From assembly GCA_002163135.1 (NCBI GenBank), contig MAAN01000030.1:1-49391 (forward strand): 49,391 nucleotides of DNA, given 5' to 3'. The notes under the pieces were generated by a model that was not told where the DNA came from, searched no databases, and worked only from the letters and a program-made list of their open reading frames with translations. Made by a program: the position numbers and the translations under genes. Numbering within the stretch: the first letter of the stretch is position 1; each line of letters starts with the position of its first letter. The stretch is from Alphaproteobacteria bacterium 46_93_T64. Its GTDB lineage: Bacteria; Pseudomonadota; Alphaproteobacteria; Sneathiellales; Sneathiellaceae. Positions 26,322 to 35,434 of the stretch are shown here, piece by piece.

Positions 26322-28163
26322 CTAGTCTTGAACTTCCAGTAACTTTTCCTGATAGGTAGCAACTTCTTGTTGCCGCTCCCACATTTCGGCATATTGGCCT
26401 TGTTTTTCAAGTAACTGTTGATGTTGTCCGCGTTCGATTATACGCCCTGCATCTAAAACAAGAATTTCATCCGCGTCCACGACAGTTGAAAGCCTATGTG
26501 CGATCACTAATGTTGTTCGATCGCGGGATACTTCCTTCAAGCTTTCCTGAATGTCTTGTTCTGTTCGTGTATCAAGTGCGGAGGTCGCTTCATCAAACAA
26601 AAGAATTCGCGGATTTTTCAATATTGTACGGGCGATAGCGACGCGTTGTTTTTCGCCGCCTGAAAGCTTAAGCCCTCGTTCCCCAACCATCGTATCGAAA
26701 CCATCAGGCAATTTTTCAATAAATCCGTCAATGCTCGCCATTTTGGCGGCTTCGCGAATTTCAGCGGCGCTGGCATCCGGTCTCCCATACCCCACGTTAT
26801 ACTCAATGGTATCATTAAACAGAACGGTATCTTGCGGGACAATACCAATTGCACCACGTAGAGAACTTTGGCGGATATCACGAATATCCTGACCGTCAAT
26901 CGTGACACTGCCGGCATTAACATCATAAAATCGGAACAATATTCGTGAAATTGTGGATTTACCGGCGCCGGATGGACCAACTATTGCCACCTTTTGGCCA
27001 GCCTTAACCTTAAACGATACATCATGAAGAATTTGACGGCTTTCATCGTATCCAAAATCCACATGAGAGAATTCTATCTCCCCCTCACCCTCCAGAAGAT
27101 CAATAGCGCCTTCACGGTCATCAATTTCTCTGTGTATCCCCAAAAGTTCAAACATTTTTTCCATGTCTACGAGGCTTTGTTTAATTTCACGGTACACAAA
27201 CCCCAAAAAATTCAACGGCTGAATAAGCAACATCAAAAAAGCGTGGGCAGCCACAAAATCACCAACGGTCATTCGGCCTTCAGCGACACCGTTGACAGAA
27301 ATCAGCATCACAAGAACAAGGCCTAGGCTAATAATGAACCCTTGCCCAATGTTCAGATAGGCGAGTGTTGTCTGGCTCCGAACAGCAGCCGTCTCATAGC
27401 CTGCTATAGCAGCGTCAAATCTGCTACTTTCATGGTGTTCATTTCCAAAATATTTAACAGTTTCAAAGTTAAGTAAGCTGTCAATTGCTTTGGTATTCGC
27501 CTCACTGTCTTTTTCGTTCATGGTGCGACGATATTTCAGACGCCATTCAGTAACAGCAAGTGTAAAGTAAATGTACCCTATCAACGTCACTGCGGTGACG
27601 ATAGACATCAGATACCCATATTCAACCCACATAATTCCGCAAATAAAAATAATTTTTAGCAATGTGGGTATGATATTGAACAACATAAACCGAAGTAGAA
27701 AATCAATTCCTTTGGTTCCACGTTCAATAACCCTACTAAGGCCGCCCGTCTGCCGATCCAAATGAAATCGAAGTGACAATTTATGTAAATGTTTAAATGT
27801 CTGAAGAGCTACTTGCCGTATTGCATTTTGTCCGACTTTGGCAAAAATCGCATCTCGTAATTCGCCGAATGTCTGTTGCAATAGACGGGCCGCGCCATAG
27901 GCAAGGATAAGGCCAATGGGCACAACCGCCCATTTTTCAAAACCGCCATCATTACTAGTCAAGTAGTCTACAACAAACTTCAAGATATATGGTGAATACA
28001 CCAACGATATTTCCGCGGCTAACAAACAAAATACTGCTAAAACGATGCGAATTTTCAAATCCGGCCTGTCTTTAGCCCAGACATACTTAATCAAAGAGAG
28101 AGCGGTGGCGATGTGACTTCGCTGTTTACTTTGGCTGTGACTGTCGAACTCAGTGGGGCGCAT
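26322..28163 (-). CDS. ABC exporter, Atm1/HMT1-like (fused permease and ATPase)
   Basis: 613 residues. The six-helix exporter domain (about 35-335) is followed by an ATPase with Walker A GPSGAGKST, Q-loop VPQDTVLFNDT, signature LSGGEKQRVAIART, Walker B ILLFDEATSALD and the H-loop IAHRLST. The TM domain (YGAARLLQQTFGELRDAIF, FHLDRQTGGLSRVIERGTKG) is characteristic of the Atm1/ABCB7 branch, which exports glutathione-based persulfides or metal-thiol conjugates. AGGA lies 8 bases before ATG. Homodimer expected in the inner membrane. Confidence 0.93.
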   Translation of the reverse strand: MRPTEFDSHSQSKQRSHIATALSLIKYVWAKDRPDLKIRIVLAVFCLLAAEISLVYSPYILKFVVDYLTSNDGGFEKWAVVPIGLILAYGAARLLQQTFGELRDAIFAKVGQNAIRQVALQTFKHLHKLSLRFHLDRQTGGLSRVIERGTKGIDFLLRFMLFNIIPTLLKIIFICGIMWVEYGYLMSIVTAVTLIGYIYFTLAVTEWRLKYRRTMNEKDSEANTKAIDSLLNFETVKYFGNEHHESSRFDAAIAGYETAAVRSQTTLAYLNIGQGFIISLGLVLVMLISVNGVAEGRMTVGDFVAAHAFLMLLIQPLNFLGFVYREIKQSLVDMEKMFELLGIHREIDDREGAIDLLEGEGEIEFSHVDFGYDESRQILHDVSFKVKAGQKVAIVGPSGAGKSTISRILFRFYDVNAGSVTIDGQDIRDIRQSSLRGAIGIVPQDTVLFNDTIEYNVGYGRPDASAAEIREAAKMASIDGFIEKLPDGFDTMVGERGLKLSGGEKQRVAIARTILKNPRILLFDEATSALDTRTEQDIQESLKEVSRDRTTLVIAHRLSTVVDADEILVLDAGRIIERGQHQQLLEKQGQYAEMWERQQEVATYQEKLLEVQD

Positions 28164-28297
28164 TCAGATATCCTGACATTTGTTTTATATATCTTAGTTC
28201 AATTTATAAATGCCGGTTACCAAATTTTTAACCACTTTGATTACATAGTAACATTCATCACAGGTAGCCATCTGCTCAATATTATGTAGGCACCCAA

Positions 28298-28792
28298 ATG
28301 ACTGATATCAAAGTTGACCAAAAACCCGCAAAAATTGAGGATCTCATACTAGAAGGCAGTGAGAAGCTTGTCTGGCTGACACCAACGGCTCCGCTTTCAT
28401 TCAGCTTTACATGGGAGAAAGTCATTTTCACCGGAAAGCTCACTAAAGTTGGAGAAGATCACAGGTTAATTCTACTGGGTGATTTAGGTCCACTCCCCTT
28501 TTCTGCCGAAAACCCACACTATAGAGAACGCCTCCTCAAATTGATCGCATGGCAGCCTGAAGAGCGAATGAAGTTCGTTCTTGAACCACACCATCAGAGG
28601 ATTTACCTGATGATCGATGACATCCTACCGAAAGAATTAACAGGAATTCTTTTGATAGCCTCAGTCATCGCATCTCTATTCCATGTGCGGCCTTTTGTCG
28701 AACTCGCAAAAGAAGTAGGCTGGCAACATCCGGATCAGCCACCGCGCCCTAAAATAAATATTGTTTCAAAAAAAATGACCAGAAACGATTAA
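28298..28792 (+). CDS. Conserved hypothetical protein
   Basis: 164 residues, not recognised. Hydrophilic with alternating hydrophobic strands: LVWLTPTAPLSFSF, FTGKLTKVGEDHRLILLGDLG; a hydrophobic segment (ELTGILLIASVIASLFHVRP) near 120-140 may be buried or membrane-associated. Tail is Pro/Lys-rich. No signal peptide. Divergent from the ABC exporter, so the 134-base gap holds both promoters. Its TAA overlaps the opposite TAA of the LysM gene in TTAA (28789-28792). Confidence 0.75.
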   Translation: MTDIKVDQKPAKIEDLILEGSEKLVWLTPTAPLSFSFTWEKVIFTGKLTKVGEDHRLILLGDLGPLPFSAENPHYRERLLKLIAWQPEERMKFVLEPHHQRIYLMIDDILPKELTGILLIASVIASLFHVRPFVELAKEVGWQHPDQPPRPKINIVSKKMTRND

Positions 28793-29964
28793 TTCAGTTT
28801 ATCAAATTTTTTCGAAGGCAATGTAAATATTTGTCCAGGAAAAATTAAATCCGGGTTTTTAATCTGTGACTCATTTGCCTGATAAATAAGTGTATATTGC
28901 ATTCCCTCGCCATACATACGACGGGCGATACGCCACAAGCTGTTTCCAGGTTGGACTATTGCCCTAATTTCCAGGCCACCTTTGGCCAAAATAACATCCT
29001 CTGCAGAAGCCCGCTGGAAAGGGATTTCAACGCGGGAAATAACATCCCCTTTGTCGTCTAATTGATCTACACGCAAGTTATAATTACCCGGCGCAATTTC
29101 CTTTTTAGGAATAAGGCTCCAATCCCCCTTCTCATCTACAGGGGCGCCACCAACATGTTTATTCTTCAAATACACTTGAACGTCATTGCCAGGCGTTCCT
29201 CTACCTGACAAAGCCACATTGCCTTGGTTATCATAGTCGATACTAGCCACAGACAAATCCTTGGCTTTTGCAACATTTCCAACTGGTTCTGGCATCTGTA
29301 ACAAGCGTGTCACGCGTTTTGACAACTCGGTTTTTTTGCCTTCTACTTTCGGTGTAAGAACCGCCAGTGCGGGCGCACGTTCTTTTACGTCCTTATTACA
29401 GTCAGGGACTTGCATAATGACCATTCGTGCTGTTTCAACTTCGCGATTATCAGGATTAATTGCTTTAACATTTATTTCCTGGGCACCTGAAGAAAGTGGT
29501 TCTGTCGTCACAAACACCCATTCACCGCGGCTAGATGTAAAAGTAGATCCAATATCTTTACCATTGGCGTAAACGGTCACTTCTGATGTCGGTTCAGCTC
29601 TCCCCGCTACCAGCAAACCACAATTCTTATCAACTCTGACAACATCAAAGCTGGGATCTTTCATAGCGACAATACCGGTTTCAATTTTTTTCGCAGGTTT
29701 CAGCTTCTTTTCAACAATGATAGGTGCGTTTGTAACTTTAGTTTCGGGCGCACTCGCCGTTACAGTCTCGTTCGACGTCATCGTCGGTTCGGGATCTTTA
29801 GTAGTTTGAAGAACCTTCGGCTGAGATTGTTCAGCTTTGGTTATAACCTTACCATCTGGGGCTTCATCCCTAGTAACAGGCGGAGGGATAGTGTCATCGT
29901 AAAGAAAAAAGAAAAGACCCAAAGCTACAACTAGTAGCAGGGCTAAAACAGCCAATACTCGCAC
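28789..29964 (-). CDS. Membrane-anchored LysM-domain protein with Ig-like segments
   Basis: 391 residues. Start choice: GTG 29964 has GGGAGA 7 bases upstream and puts a membrane helix right at the N-terminus (RVLAVLALLLVVALGLFFFL); a longer reading from TTG 30024 adds 20 unlikely residues. After a Pro/Thr/Lys-rich linker come two bacterial Ig-like segments (about 125-190 and 220-310, both with VxVYxNGKxxG-type strands and GEW/GDW turns), then a C-terminal LysM domain (VQPGNSLWRIARRMYGEG ... IFPGQIFTLP) that binds peptidoglycan. Typical of envelope-associated LysM proteins; partner unknown. Confidence 0.88.
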   Translation of the reverse strand: MRVLAVLALLLVVALGLFFFLYDDTIPPPVTRDEAPDGKVITKAEQSQPKVLQTTKDPEPTMTSNETVTASAPETKVTNAPIIVEKKLKPAKKIETGIVAMKDPSFDVVRVDKNCGLLVAGRAEPTSEVTVYANGKDIGSTFTSSRGEWVFVTTEPLSSGAQEINVKAINPDNREVETARMVIMQVPDCNKDVKERAPALAVLTPKVEGKKTELSKRVTRLLQMPEPVGNVAKAKDLSVASIDYDNQGNVALSGRGTPGNDVQVYLKNKHVGGAPVDEKGDWSLIPKKEIAPGNYNLRVDQLDDKGDVISRVEIPFQRASAEDVILAKGGLEIRAIVQPGNSLWRIARRMYGEGMQYTLIYQANESQIKNPDLIFPGQIFTLPSKKFDKLN

Positions 29965-30059
29965 AACAAATTCTCCCACAACCCCATTTTCAAGCAGTAT
30001 GGACTTTTGCCTACACCGACGCAACTAGTGGATTATTCTGCACAAAGAGCCCTGAATAA

Positions 30060-30330
30060 CTATTTGTTTGTTTTATGCTCTGTCGGAGGCAAAGACATTA
30101 GATAGGCTGAAATTTCGGCCTAATCTTCGGGAATGAGTTTGGAAGGACCGCGCAGAATGATCTCGTCCATCATTCATTGAACGTCATCAAAGTCCGGATT
30201 CAATCCACACGACAACCAATGCCACGCAAATGTCATGTTCTTTGTTTTGACGTGTAACTGGTTCCAACGATCTTCGATAGTCAAATACTCTGAGCGCATC
30301 TTCGTCTGTCATATCGTGCGTAACGTGCAT
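30060..30330 (-). pseudogene. Decayed gene remnant, function unknown
   Basis: On the - strand coherent protein-like text is spread over frames. One frame gives MHVTHDMTDEDA (from ATG 30330); near 30299 it passes to another, which reads MRSEYLTIEDRWNQLHVK, then AWHWLSCGLNPDFDDVQ, a TGA at 30174-30176, MMDEIILRGPSKLIPED, a TAG at 30120-30122, and AEISAYLMSLPPTEH to TAG 30060. The last part resembles the C-terminal helix of small c-type cytochromes (SKLTPEDxxAIAAYLxSLPP). One frameshift and two nonsense codons would explain it. Fragments are seen directly; the cytochrome-like reading is inference and low confidence. Confidence 0.5.
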
Positions 30331-30346
30331 ACTGAAAGATGAATTA

Positions 30347-30745
30347 TTACTGAGGCAATTCAATTTCATATATTTTACCTATATAACCATGTTTTTTATC
30401 ACGCGCCCTAATAATCACATTTTTGACATACATTGGTATTGAAAGCTTCATGGATCGTGTGAAGGGCTGCTCTGCATCGTGAGGATGCATGAGCACTCTG
30501 GTTCCAAGAACTGTTCCCGCTTCATCGAGTACGTCCCAGCGATCTGCATAATGCTCCCATCCTTCATCGGAATGCCGAACCGTTACTGAAAAACGATACA
30601 TATCTGCATCAGTTTTCACTATCTGCACTTTCAAAACATCCGCCTGCCCAGCTAAAACAACGCTTGACGAAGACAAATGTAACGCGCAAGTAACAAAGAA
30701 CAAACCTAATGCAAATTTCCACTTGAGATTGGTGACATACTTCAT
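30347..30745 (-). CDS. Small secreted protein, function unknown
   Basis: 132 residues. N-terminal signal peptide (positively charged start, hydrophobic FALGLFFVTCALHL, cleavage plausible after VVLAG). The mature ~100 residues read as an Ig-like or beta-sandwich (VKTDADMYRFSVTVRHSDEGWEHYADRW as a stretch in two parts), with an acidic and aromatic region. Periplasmic. Its ATG shares the CATG with the opposite LOG-family gene, so the two genes have no intergenic space. No family named. Confidence 0.72.
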   Translation of the reverse strand: MKYVTNLKWKFALGLFFVTCALHLSSSSVVLAGQADVLKVQIVKTDADMYRFSVTVRHSDEGWEHYADRWDVLDEAGTVLGTRVLMHPHDAEQPFTRSMKLSIPMYVKNVIIRARDKKHGYIGKIYEIELPQ

Positions 30746-31328
30746 GACAAAGATTTCTTCCTTGTGTGTTTATTGCGGTTCCAGAATGCCTGTAGACGAA
30801 GCTTTTTCGAAAGCAGCACATGATCTTGGGACCCAGCTTGGGCAAAATAACATTCAACTCGTGTATGGCGGCGGCCATGTTGGATTAATGGGCATTACCG
30901 CAGACGCCACGTTAGCAGCTGGTGGACAGGTTATCGGGATTATTCCCAGCCATCTACATGATATTGAGGTTAGTCACGAGAATTTGACAGAGCTACATGT
31001 TGTGGACAGCATGCATACGCGAAAACAAATGATGTTTGAACGCTCCGATGCCTTTGTTGTTTTGCCTGGTGGCCTTGGGACTCTTGACGAAACTTTTGAG
31101 ATGGTGACGTGGCGACAGCTCGGCCTACATGACAAACCCATCTTGCTGGTTAATTACAAAAATTATTGGAAACCTTTCCTTGAGCTCATTGATCATATGA
31201 TTGAAGCAGGATTCGTAGAACCTTCTGCTAAAGAGCTTTTCTTGGTCGTTGAAAGCTTGGATGACATTCTTCCAGCACTTAAGCACTCTCCAGATGCTGA
31301 AATCAGACCTGATATCTCTAAAATGTAA
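30744..31328 (+). CDS. LOG-family protein (TIGR00730), nucleoside-5'-monophosphate phosphoribohydrolase-like
   Basis: 194 residues. Rossmann-like fold with the LOG signature: VYCGSR, VYGGGHVGLMG, SMHTRKQMMFE and PGGLGTLDE. Characterised members cleave cytokinin riboside monophosphate or other nucleotides to base and ribose-5-phosphate; in bacteria the physiological substrate is often unclear. Start choice: ATG 30744 with GGTGA 10 bases upstream fits homolog length; TTG 30723 would extend it by 7 residues. The start is embedded in the 5' end of the opposite gene. Confidence 0.92.
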   Translation: MTKISSLCVYCGSRMPVDEAFSKAAHDLGTQLGQNNIQLVYGGGHVGLMGITADATLAAGGQVIGIIPSHLHDIEVSHENLTELHVVDSMHTRKQMMFERSDAFVVLPGGLGTLDETFEMVTWRQLGLHDKPILLVNYKNYWKPFLELIDHMIEAGFVEPSAKELFLVVESLDDILPALKHSPDAEIRPDISKM

Positions 31329-31428
31329 GAAAATTACGCTTTTTTGCACCGGATAACTTGCGATTGACGCAAGCGGTGCTATTTTGCGCCCACTGAATAA
31401 AAAATTGTAAGGCAAGAAGGATCTCGAA

Positions 31429-32643
31429 ATGTCAAAGATTAAAGTCGCTAATCCGGTTGTAGAACTGGACGGAGACGAAATGACCCGGATTATCTGGGAC
31501 TTCATCAAACAGAAACTCATCCTTCCTTATCTGGACATCGATTTAAAATATTACGATCTTGGTATGGAGTCTCGCGACGCCACAAATGACCAGATCACTA
31601 TCGATGCAGCAAACGCTATTAAAGAACATGGTGTTGGTGTTAAATGCGCAACGATTACACCAGACGAAGATCGTGTTAAAGAATTCGATTTGAAAGAGAT
31701 GTATCGCTCTCCTAACGGCACGATCCGTAACATTCTAGGTGGTACAGTTTTCCGCGAGCCAATCATTTGCGAAAATGTTCCCCGCCTTGTTCCAGGCTGG
31801 ACAGACCCGATTGTTATCGGACGACACGCCTTTGGCGATCAGTACCGTGCGACAGACATGTTGATCCCGGGCCCTGGTAAACTTACAATGAAATACACAC
31901 CCGCAGACGGCGGCGAAGAGCAGGAATTCGAAATCTTTGATTTCCCTGAAGCCGGTGTTGCAATGGGCATGTATAACCTTGACGAGTCCATTCGTGGCTT
32001 CGCACGTGCTTGCATGAACTACGGCCTTGTTCGTGGCTGGCCTGTGTATCTCTCCACTAAAAATACTATCTTGAAAAAATATGACGGCCGTTTCAAGGAC
32101 CTGTTTGAAGAAGTTTTCGAAGCTGAATTTAAAGCAGACTTTGAAAAAGCAGGCATCACATACGAACATCGCTTGATCGACGACATGGTTGCATGTGCCA
32201 TGAAATGGTCAGGTAAATTTGTATGGGCTTGTAAAAACTACGACGGTGACGTTCAGTCAGATACTGTTGCTCAGGGCTTTGGATCACTCGGTTTGATGAC
32301 ATCAGTATTGATGACACCAGACGGGCAAACAGTTGAAGCTGAAGCGGCTCATGGTACAGTGACACGTCATTACCGCGAGCACCAAAAAGGCAAAGAAACT
32401 TCTACAAACCCAATTGCATCTATTTTCGCATGGTCACGGGGTCTTATTCACCGTGCTAAACTGGACGGCAATGATGAGTTGAAGAAATTCGCTGAAACTC
32501 TTGAGAAAGTTTGTGTTTCCACTGTTGAAAGCGGCGAAATGACTAAAGACTTGGCTCTCCTCGTTGGACCCGATCAGTCATGGCTTACAACAAACCAGTT
32601 CCTTGATGCGCTGGATCGTAACCTACAAAAAGCAATGGCATAA
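31429..32643 (+). CDS. icd: NADP-dependent isocitrate dehydrogenase, eukaryote-like class
   Basis: TCA cycle enzyme, isocitrate to 2-oxoglutarate with NADPH. 404 residues, the dimeric eukaryote-like class ([17 protein letters not shown] start, [21 protein letters not shown] substrate loop, [20 protein letters not shown], and the cofactor region [15 protein letters not shown]). This class is usual in Alphaproteobacteria, unlike E. coli Icd. AAGGAT lies 6-7 bases before ATG. Stands alone between the LOG gene and its own terminator. Confidence 0.97.
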   Translation: MSKIKVANPVVELDGDEMTRIIWDFIKQKLILPYLDIDLKYYDLGMESRDATNDQITIDAANAIKEHGVGVKCATITPDEDRVKEFDLKEMYRSPNGTIRNILGGTVFREPIICENVPRLVPGWTDPIVIGRHAFGDQYRATDMLIPGPGKLTMKYTPADGGEEQEFEIFDFPEAGVAMGMYNLDESIRGFARACMNYGLVRGWPVYLSTKNTILKKYDGRFKDLFEEVFEAEFKADFEKAGITYEHRLIDDMVACAMKWSGKFVWACKNYDGDVQSDTVAQGFGSLGLMTSVLMTPDGQTVEAEAAHGTVTRHYREHQKGKETSTNPIASIFAWSRGLIHRAKLDGNDELKKFAETLEKVCVSTVESGEMTKDLALLVGPDQSWLTTNQFLDALDRNLQKAMA

Positions 32644-32669
32644 CAAACAACCCATTGATCATAATGAGA

Positions 32670-32697
32670 AAGGTCGGCGTAACGCCGGCCTTTTTTA
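32670..32697 (+). terminator. Rho-independent terminator of icd
   Basis: Stem AAGGTCGGCG (32670-32679) pairs with CGCCGGCCTT (32683-32692, one G-T pair) around TAA, then a T-run to 32696. Confidence 0.92.
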
Positions 32698-32805
32698 TTC
32701 TTCCACAACATTTAATTAGTTAATAAAACGTAAAAATTTCTTTAATAATCGCAACAGTTCCTTTAGCGTGTATAGCATAATAACTAATACATGGTGGGGA
32801 ATGTC

Positions 32806-33426
32806 ATGTTTACGCGATTTAGGGCAGGTATTTATATATCTTTACTTATGTCTGGCTTTTTAAGCCCTGCATTGGCTTATGCTGACACCCTCGATTTTAC
32901 TGAATTGAACGGTATCCCTTCGTTTAGTGTGACAAATTTAGTTCTGTCGAATGCAACTATCACCAGAACCTCCGGAGATAATTTTTTTCCATTTTTTGAC
33001 GGAAATGGCCCTGAACTATCAGGCTTCAACAATAAAGGTTCCATTTGTGCAATTAGTGGTGGTTTTTGTCTGGGAAGCATGACGATTACATTCGATAACG
33101 ACATTCAAAATCTCTCGGTCGGTTTCACCGGATATAATTCTGGCGATGAAGTTATTGTCTCCGGTTGGAACGACGGTATCCTTTCAAACTTCATGTTTGT
33201 AACCAACCAAAGTATTGTAGATTTTTCATTCTTCGGTGTTATCGATGAATTGAAATTTTTCAATGACAGCGCAGCAGGCAATGGAGATGGCCTGCTTTAT
33301 AGAGACTTTAACTTTGATACTGTTGAAGTGATCGCAACACCTTTGCCAGCCGCCCTCCCTTTATTTGGAGCCGCATTGCTTGGCCTAGGGCTTACTGGAC
33401 TTCGCCGCAAGAAAAAAAACAGTTAA
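32806..33426 (+). CDS. Exported VPLPA-CTERM/PEP-CTERM sorting-signal protein
   Basis: 206 residues. A signal peptide (FRAGIYISLLMSGFLSPALAYA) is followed by a beta-rich region of about 150 residues with no known enzyme motif, then the C-terminal sorting signal: TPLPAALPLFGAALLGLGLTGL and RRKKK tail, matching VPLPA/PEP-CTERM. Such proteins are processed by an exosortase/archaeosortase-type enzyme, not found in this window. Start: ATG 32806 with GGGGA 6 bases upstream; ATG 32791 is possible. Convergent with the VOC gene: TAA stops overlap in TTAA 33423-33426. Confidence 0.82.
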   Translation: MFTRFRAGIYISLLMSGFLSPALAYADTLDFTELNGIPSFSVTNLVLSNATITRTSGDNFFPFFDGNGPELSGFNNKGSICAISGGFCLGSMTITFDNDIQNLSVGFTGYNSGDEVIVSGWNDGILSNFMFVTNQSIVDFSFFGVIDELKFFNDSAAGNGDGLLYRDFNFDTVEVIATPLPAALPLFGAALLGLGLTGLRRKKKNS

Positions 33427-33803
33427 TCCTTCTGCGGAAAACAAACTGCCTCAATTTTATGACCATCAAGATCTAGAATGAAGGCCCCATAATATTCCGT
33501 CATTGCGGCTTGACGCGGACCCGGCGCTCCGTCACATAGTCCGCCTTCGGTCAAAGCTATTTTGTGAAATTCATCGACGGCTTCAGTGGTCTTACATCGC
33601 AAACAGAAATGAAATCCACTATTTCTGGAAATGCGCGCCATCCCTTTGCGCGCATTTAACCAAAATTCTGGATAGTGTTTTCCAAACCCAATTGCAGTCT
33701 CTCTTTGAACCAGCCGTTTGAACCCTAGGGGGGCCAGTATTTTCAAATAGAATTCATCGCTGTATTGTAGGTTTGAAACCGGAATAGAAATATGATCGAT
33801 CAT
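33423..33803 (-). CDS. VOC-family protein
   Basis: 126 residues, one glyoxalase/bleomycin-resistance-like fold (MIDHISIPVSNLQYSDEFYLKIL, ending DLDGHKIEAVCF). His4 and the Glu in KIEAV are likely metal ligands; the middle ligand position reads FHFCLRC. Similar proteins occur beside lipocalin-like genes. 13 bases after the lipocalin-like gene, so co-transcribed. Function not determinable. Confidence 0.85.
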   Translation of the reverse strand: MIDHISIPVSNLQYSDEFYLKILAPLGFKRLVQRETAIGFGKHYPEFWLNARKGMARISRNSGFHFCLRCKTTEAVDEFHKIALTEGGLCDGAPGPRQAAMTEYYGAFILDLDGHKIEAVCFPQKD

Positions 33804-33816
33804 CTAATCCATGCCT

Positions 33817-34242
33817 TTACAAAACTGTTTCCCGACGGCTCCACAATAACTCGTTAGAGTATTTGGCACCATCGCGCCCTGATTGCGGCGTAGTTTTAAG
33901 AAGTAACTGCTCTCCTCTCCACTCCATAGTGCGGATGAGCGGTGTTCCCATCCATTCTGGAATGGTCGCAAGGCTAACGTCATGAATGACCTCATCCCCT
34001 TCAATGCGAAACTTTCCGGCATAGGAAAGGCATTTAGAAGCTTTTGTGTCAGATCCCGGCACTTCGGATCCAAAATCAGCTCGCATCAGAAAGCCCGACA
34101 TAATCCCCTCTTTCGTGTAAATTAGCTGACCTTTACCGTCTTCGCCCATAGGAAATTTATAGAATTCCCCATCGCGATACGATCGCCAAGCGAGTAATTC
34201 CCATGTTCCCAAGAGATCGGTCATGTTTGTAGAATTTGTCAT
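33817..34242 (-). CDS. Lipocalin-like (Lipocalin_5-type) protein
   Basis: 141 residues. LLGTWELLAWRSYRDGE opening, then GQLIYTKEGIMSGFLMRADF, YAGKFRIEGDEVIHDVSLA and RTMEWRGEQLLLKT, the order seen in bacterial lipocalin-like domain proteins that often sit with oxidoreductase or biosynthetic genes. No signal peptide. Start: ATG 34242 has AAGGA about 8 bases upstream; a TTG at 34275 would add 11 residues. Two-gene unit with the VOC gene. Ligand unknown. Confidence 0.85.
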   Translation of the reverse strand: MTNSTNMTDLLGTWELLAWRSYRDGEFYKFPMGEDGKGQLIYTKEGIMSGFLMRADFGSEVPGSDTKASKCLSYAGKFRIEGDEVIHDVSLATIPEWMGTPLIRTMEWRGEQLLLKTTPQSGRDGAKYSNELLWSRRETVL

Positions 34243-34312
34243 CTTTGCATCCTTATTATTTTTAATTATTTGCAAATCATATCATAAGCCTTCTCCCATA
34301 AAACCCACAACA

Positions 34313-34346
34313 AAAAAGCCAGCCTGAATAATCAGGCTGGCTTTTT
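34313..34346 (-). terminator. recA terminator
   Basis: AAAAAGCCAGCCTGA (34313-34327) pairs perfectly with TCAGGCTGGCTTTTT (34332-34346) around ATAA. T-run on the - strand; it can also work on +. Confidence 0.92.
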
Positions 34347-34372
34347 GATCAAATCATATAGTCGTGTATGAA

Positions 34373-35434
34373 TTAAGCGTCTTCGTCTTCCGGCGTTCCT
34401 TGAAGGCTTCCTTCTAGGATGCCCGCATTTTCACGGATCTTAGTTTCGATTTCGCTCGTCATTTCTGTGTTCTCAAGGAGGAACCTCTTAGCCTGTTCCC
34501 GCCCCTGACCAATACGTTGGCTATCATAAGAATACCAAGAACCAGATTTTTCAACAATCTCAGCTTTCACACCAAGATCGAGGATTTCTCCCATTTTGGA
34601 GATGCCTTCACCGTACATAATATCAAATTCAACGACCTTAAACGGCGGAGCAACTTTGTTCTTCACCACTTTCACACGGGTCTGGTTACCAACAATTTCG
34701 TCTTTGTTCTTCACTTGGCCAATACGGCGAATATCGAGACGAACGGAGGCATAAAATTTAAGAGCATTACCACCAGATGTAGTCTCAGGACTTCCAAACA
34801 TGACTCCGATCTTCATGCGGATCTGGTTAATAAAAATAACCATGCATTTAGAGCGTGAGATTGAACCTGTGAGTTTGCGAAGAGCCTGGCTCATCAAACG
34901 TGCCTGAAGACCCACATGGGTATCTCCCATTTCGCCTTCAAGCTCAGCTTGCGGCACCAAAGCCGCCACACTGTCAATAACCAACACGTCAATAGCGCCG
35001 GATCGCACAAGCGTATCTGCGATTTCAAGGGATTGTTCGCCCGTATCAGGTTGCGAGATCAACAACTCGTCAATATCAACACCCAACTTGCCCGCATAAA
35101 CCGGATCAAGCGCATGCTCTGCATCGACAAAAGCACATGTACCGCCGGCTTTCTGCGCTTCTGCGACCACATGGAGCGCAAGTGTAGTTTTACCCGAACT
35201 TTCAGGGCCATAAATTTCAACGATCCGCCCCTTAGGCAGACCACCGATACCAAGCGCAATATCAAGCCCCAAGGAGCCCGTTGATATCGCCTCAATTTCC
35301 ATTGCGTCTTGTTGCCCTAACTTCATGACGGACCCTTTACCAAAGGCTCGATCAATTTGGCTCATCGCCGCTTCTAAAGCTTTTTTCTTATCCATGCCAC
35401 CATCTCTAACAAGATTTAATGCTGCCTGTACCAT
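34373..35434 (-). CDS. recA: Recombinase A
   Basis: DNA-strand exchange, homologous repair and LexA self-cleavage co-protease. About 353 residues with the full family pattern: Walker [30 protein letters not shown], the L1/L2 loops ([19 protein letters not shown] in part) and an acidic C-terminus (GTPEDEDA). Start choice: ATG 35434 gives [19 protein letters not shown], the usual alphaproteobacterial start, with GGGGGA 4 bases upstream; TTG 35473 adds 13 implausible residues, and ATG 35395 is also possible. I see no clear GTTC-N7-GTTC SOS box upstream (35435-35600), although partial GTTC elements occur. Confidence 0.97.
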   Translation of the reverse strand: MVQAALNLVRDGGMDKKKALEAAMSQIDRAFGKGSVMKLGQQDAMEIEAISTGSLGLDIALGIGGLPKGRIVEIYGPESSGKTTLALHVVAEAQKAGGTCAFVDAEHALDPVYAGKLGVDIDELLISQPDTGEQSLEIADTLVRSGAIDVLVIDSVAALVPQAELEGEMGDTHVGLQARLMSQALRKLTGSISRSKCMVIFINQIRMKIGVMFGSPETTSGGNALKFYASVRLDIRRIGQVKNKDEIVGNQTRVKVVKNKVAPPFKVVEFDIMYGEGISKMGEILDLGVKAEIVEKSGSWYSYDSQRIGQGREQAKRFLLENTEMTSEIETKIRENAGILEGSLQGTPEDEDA

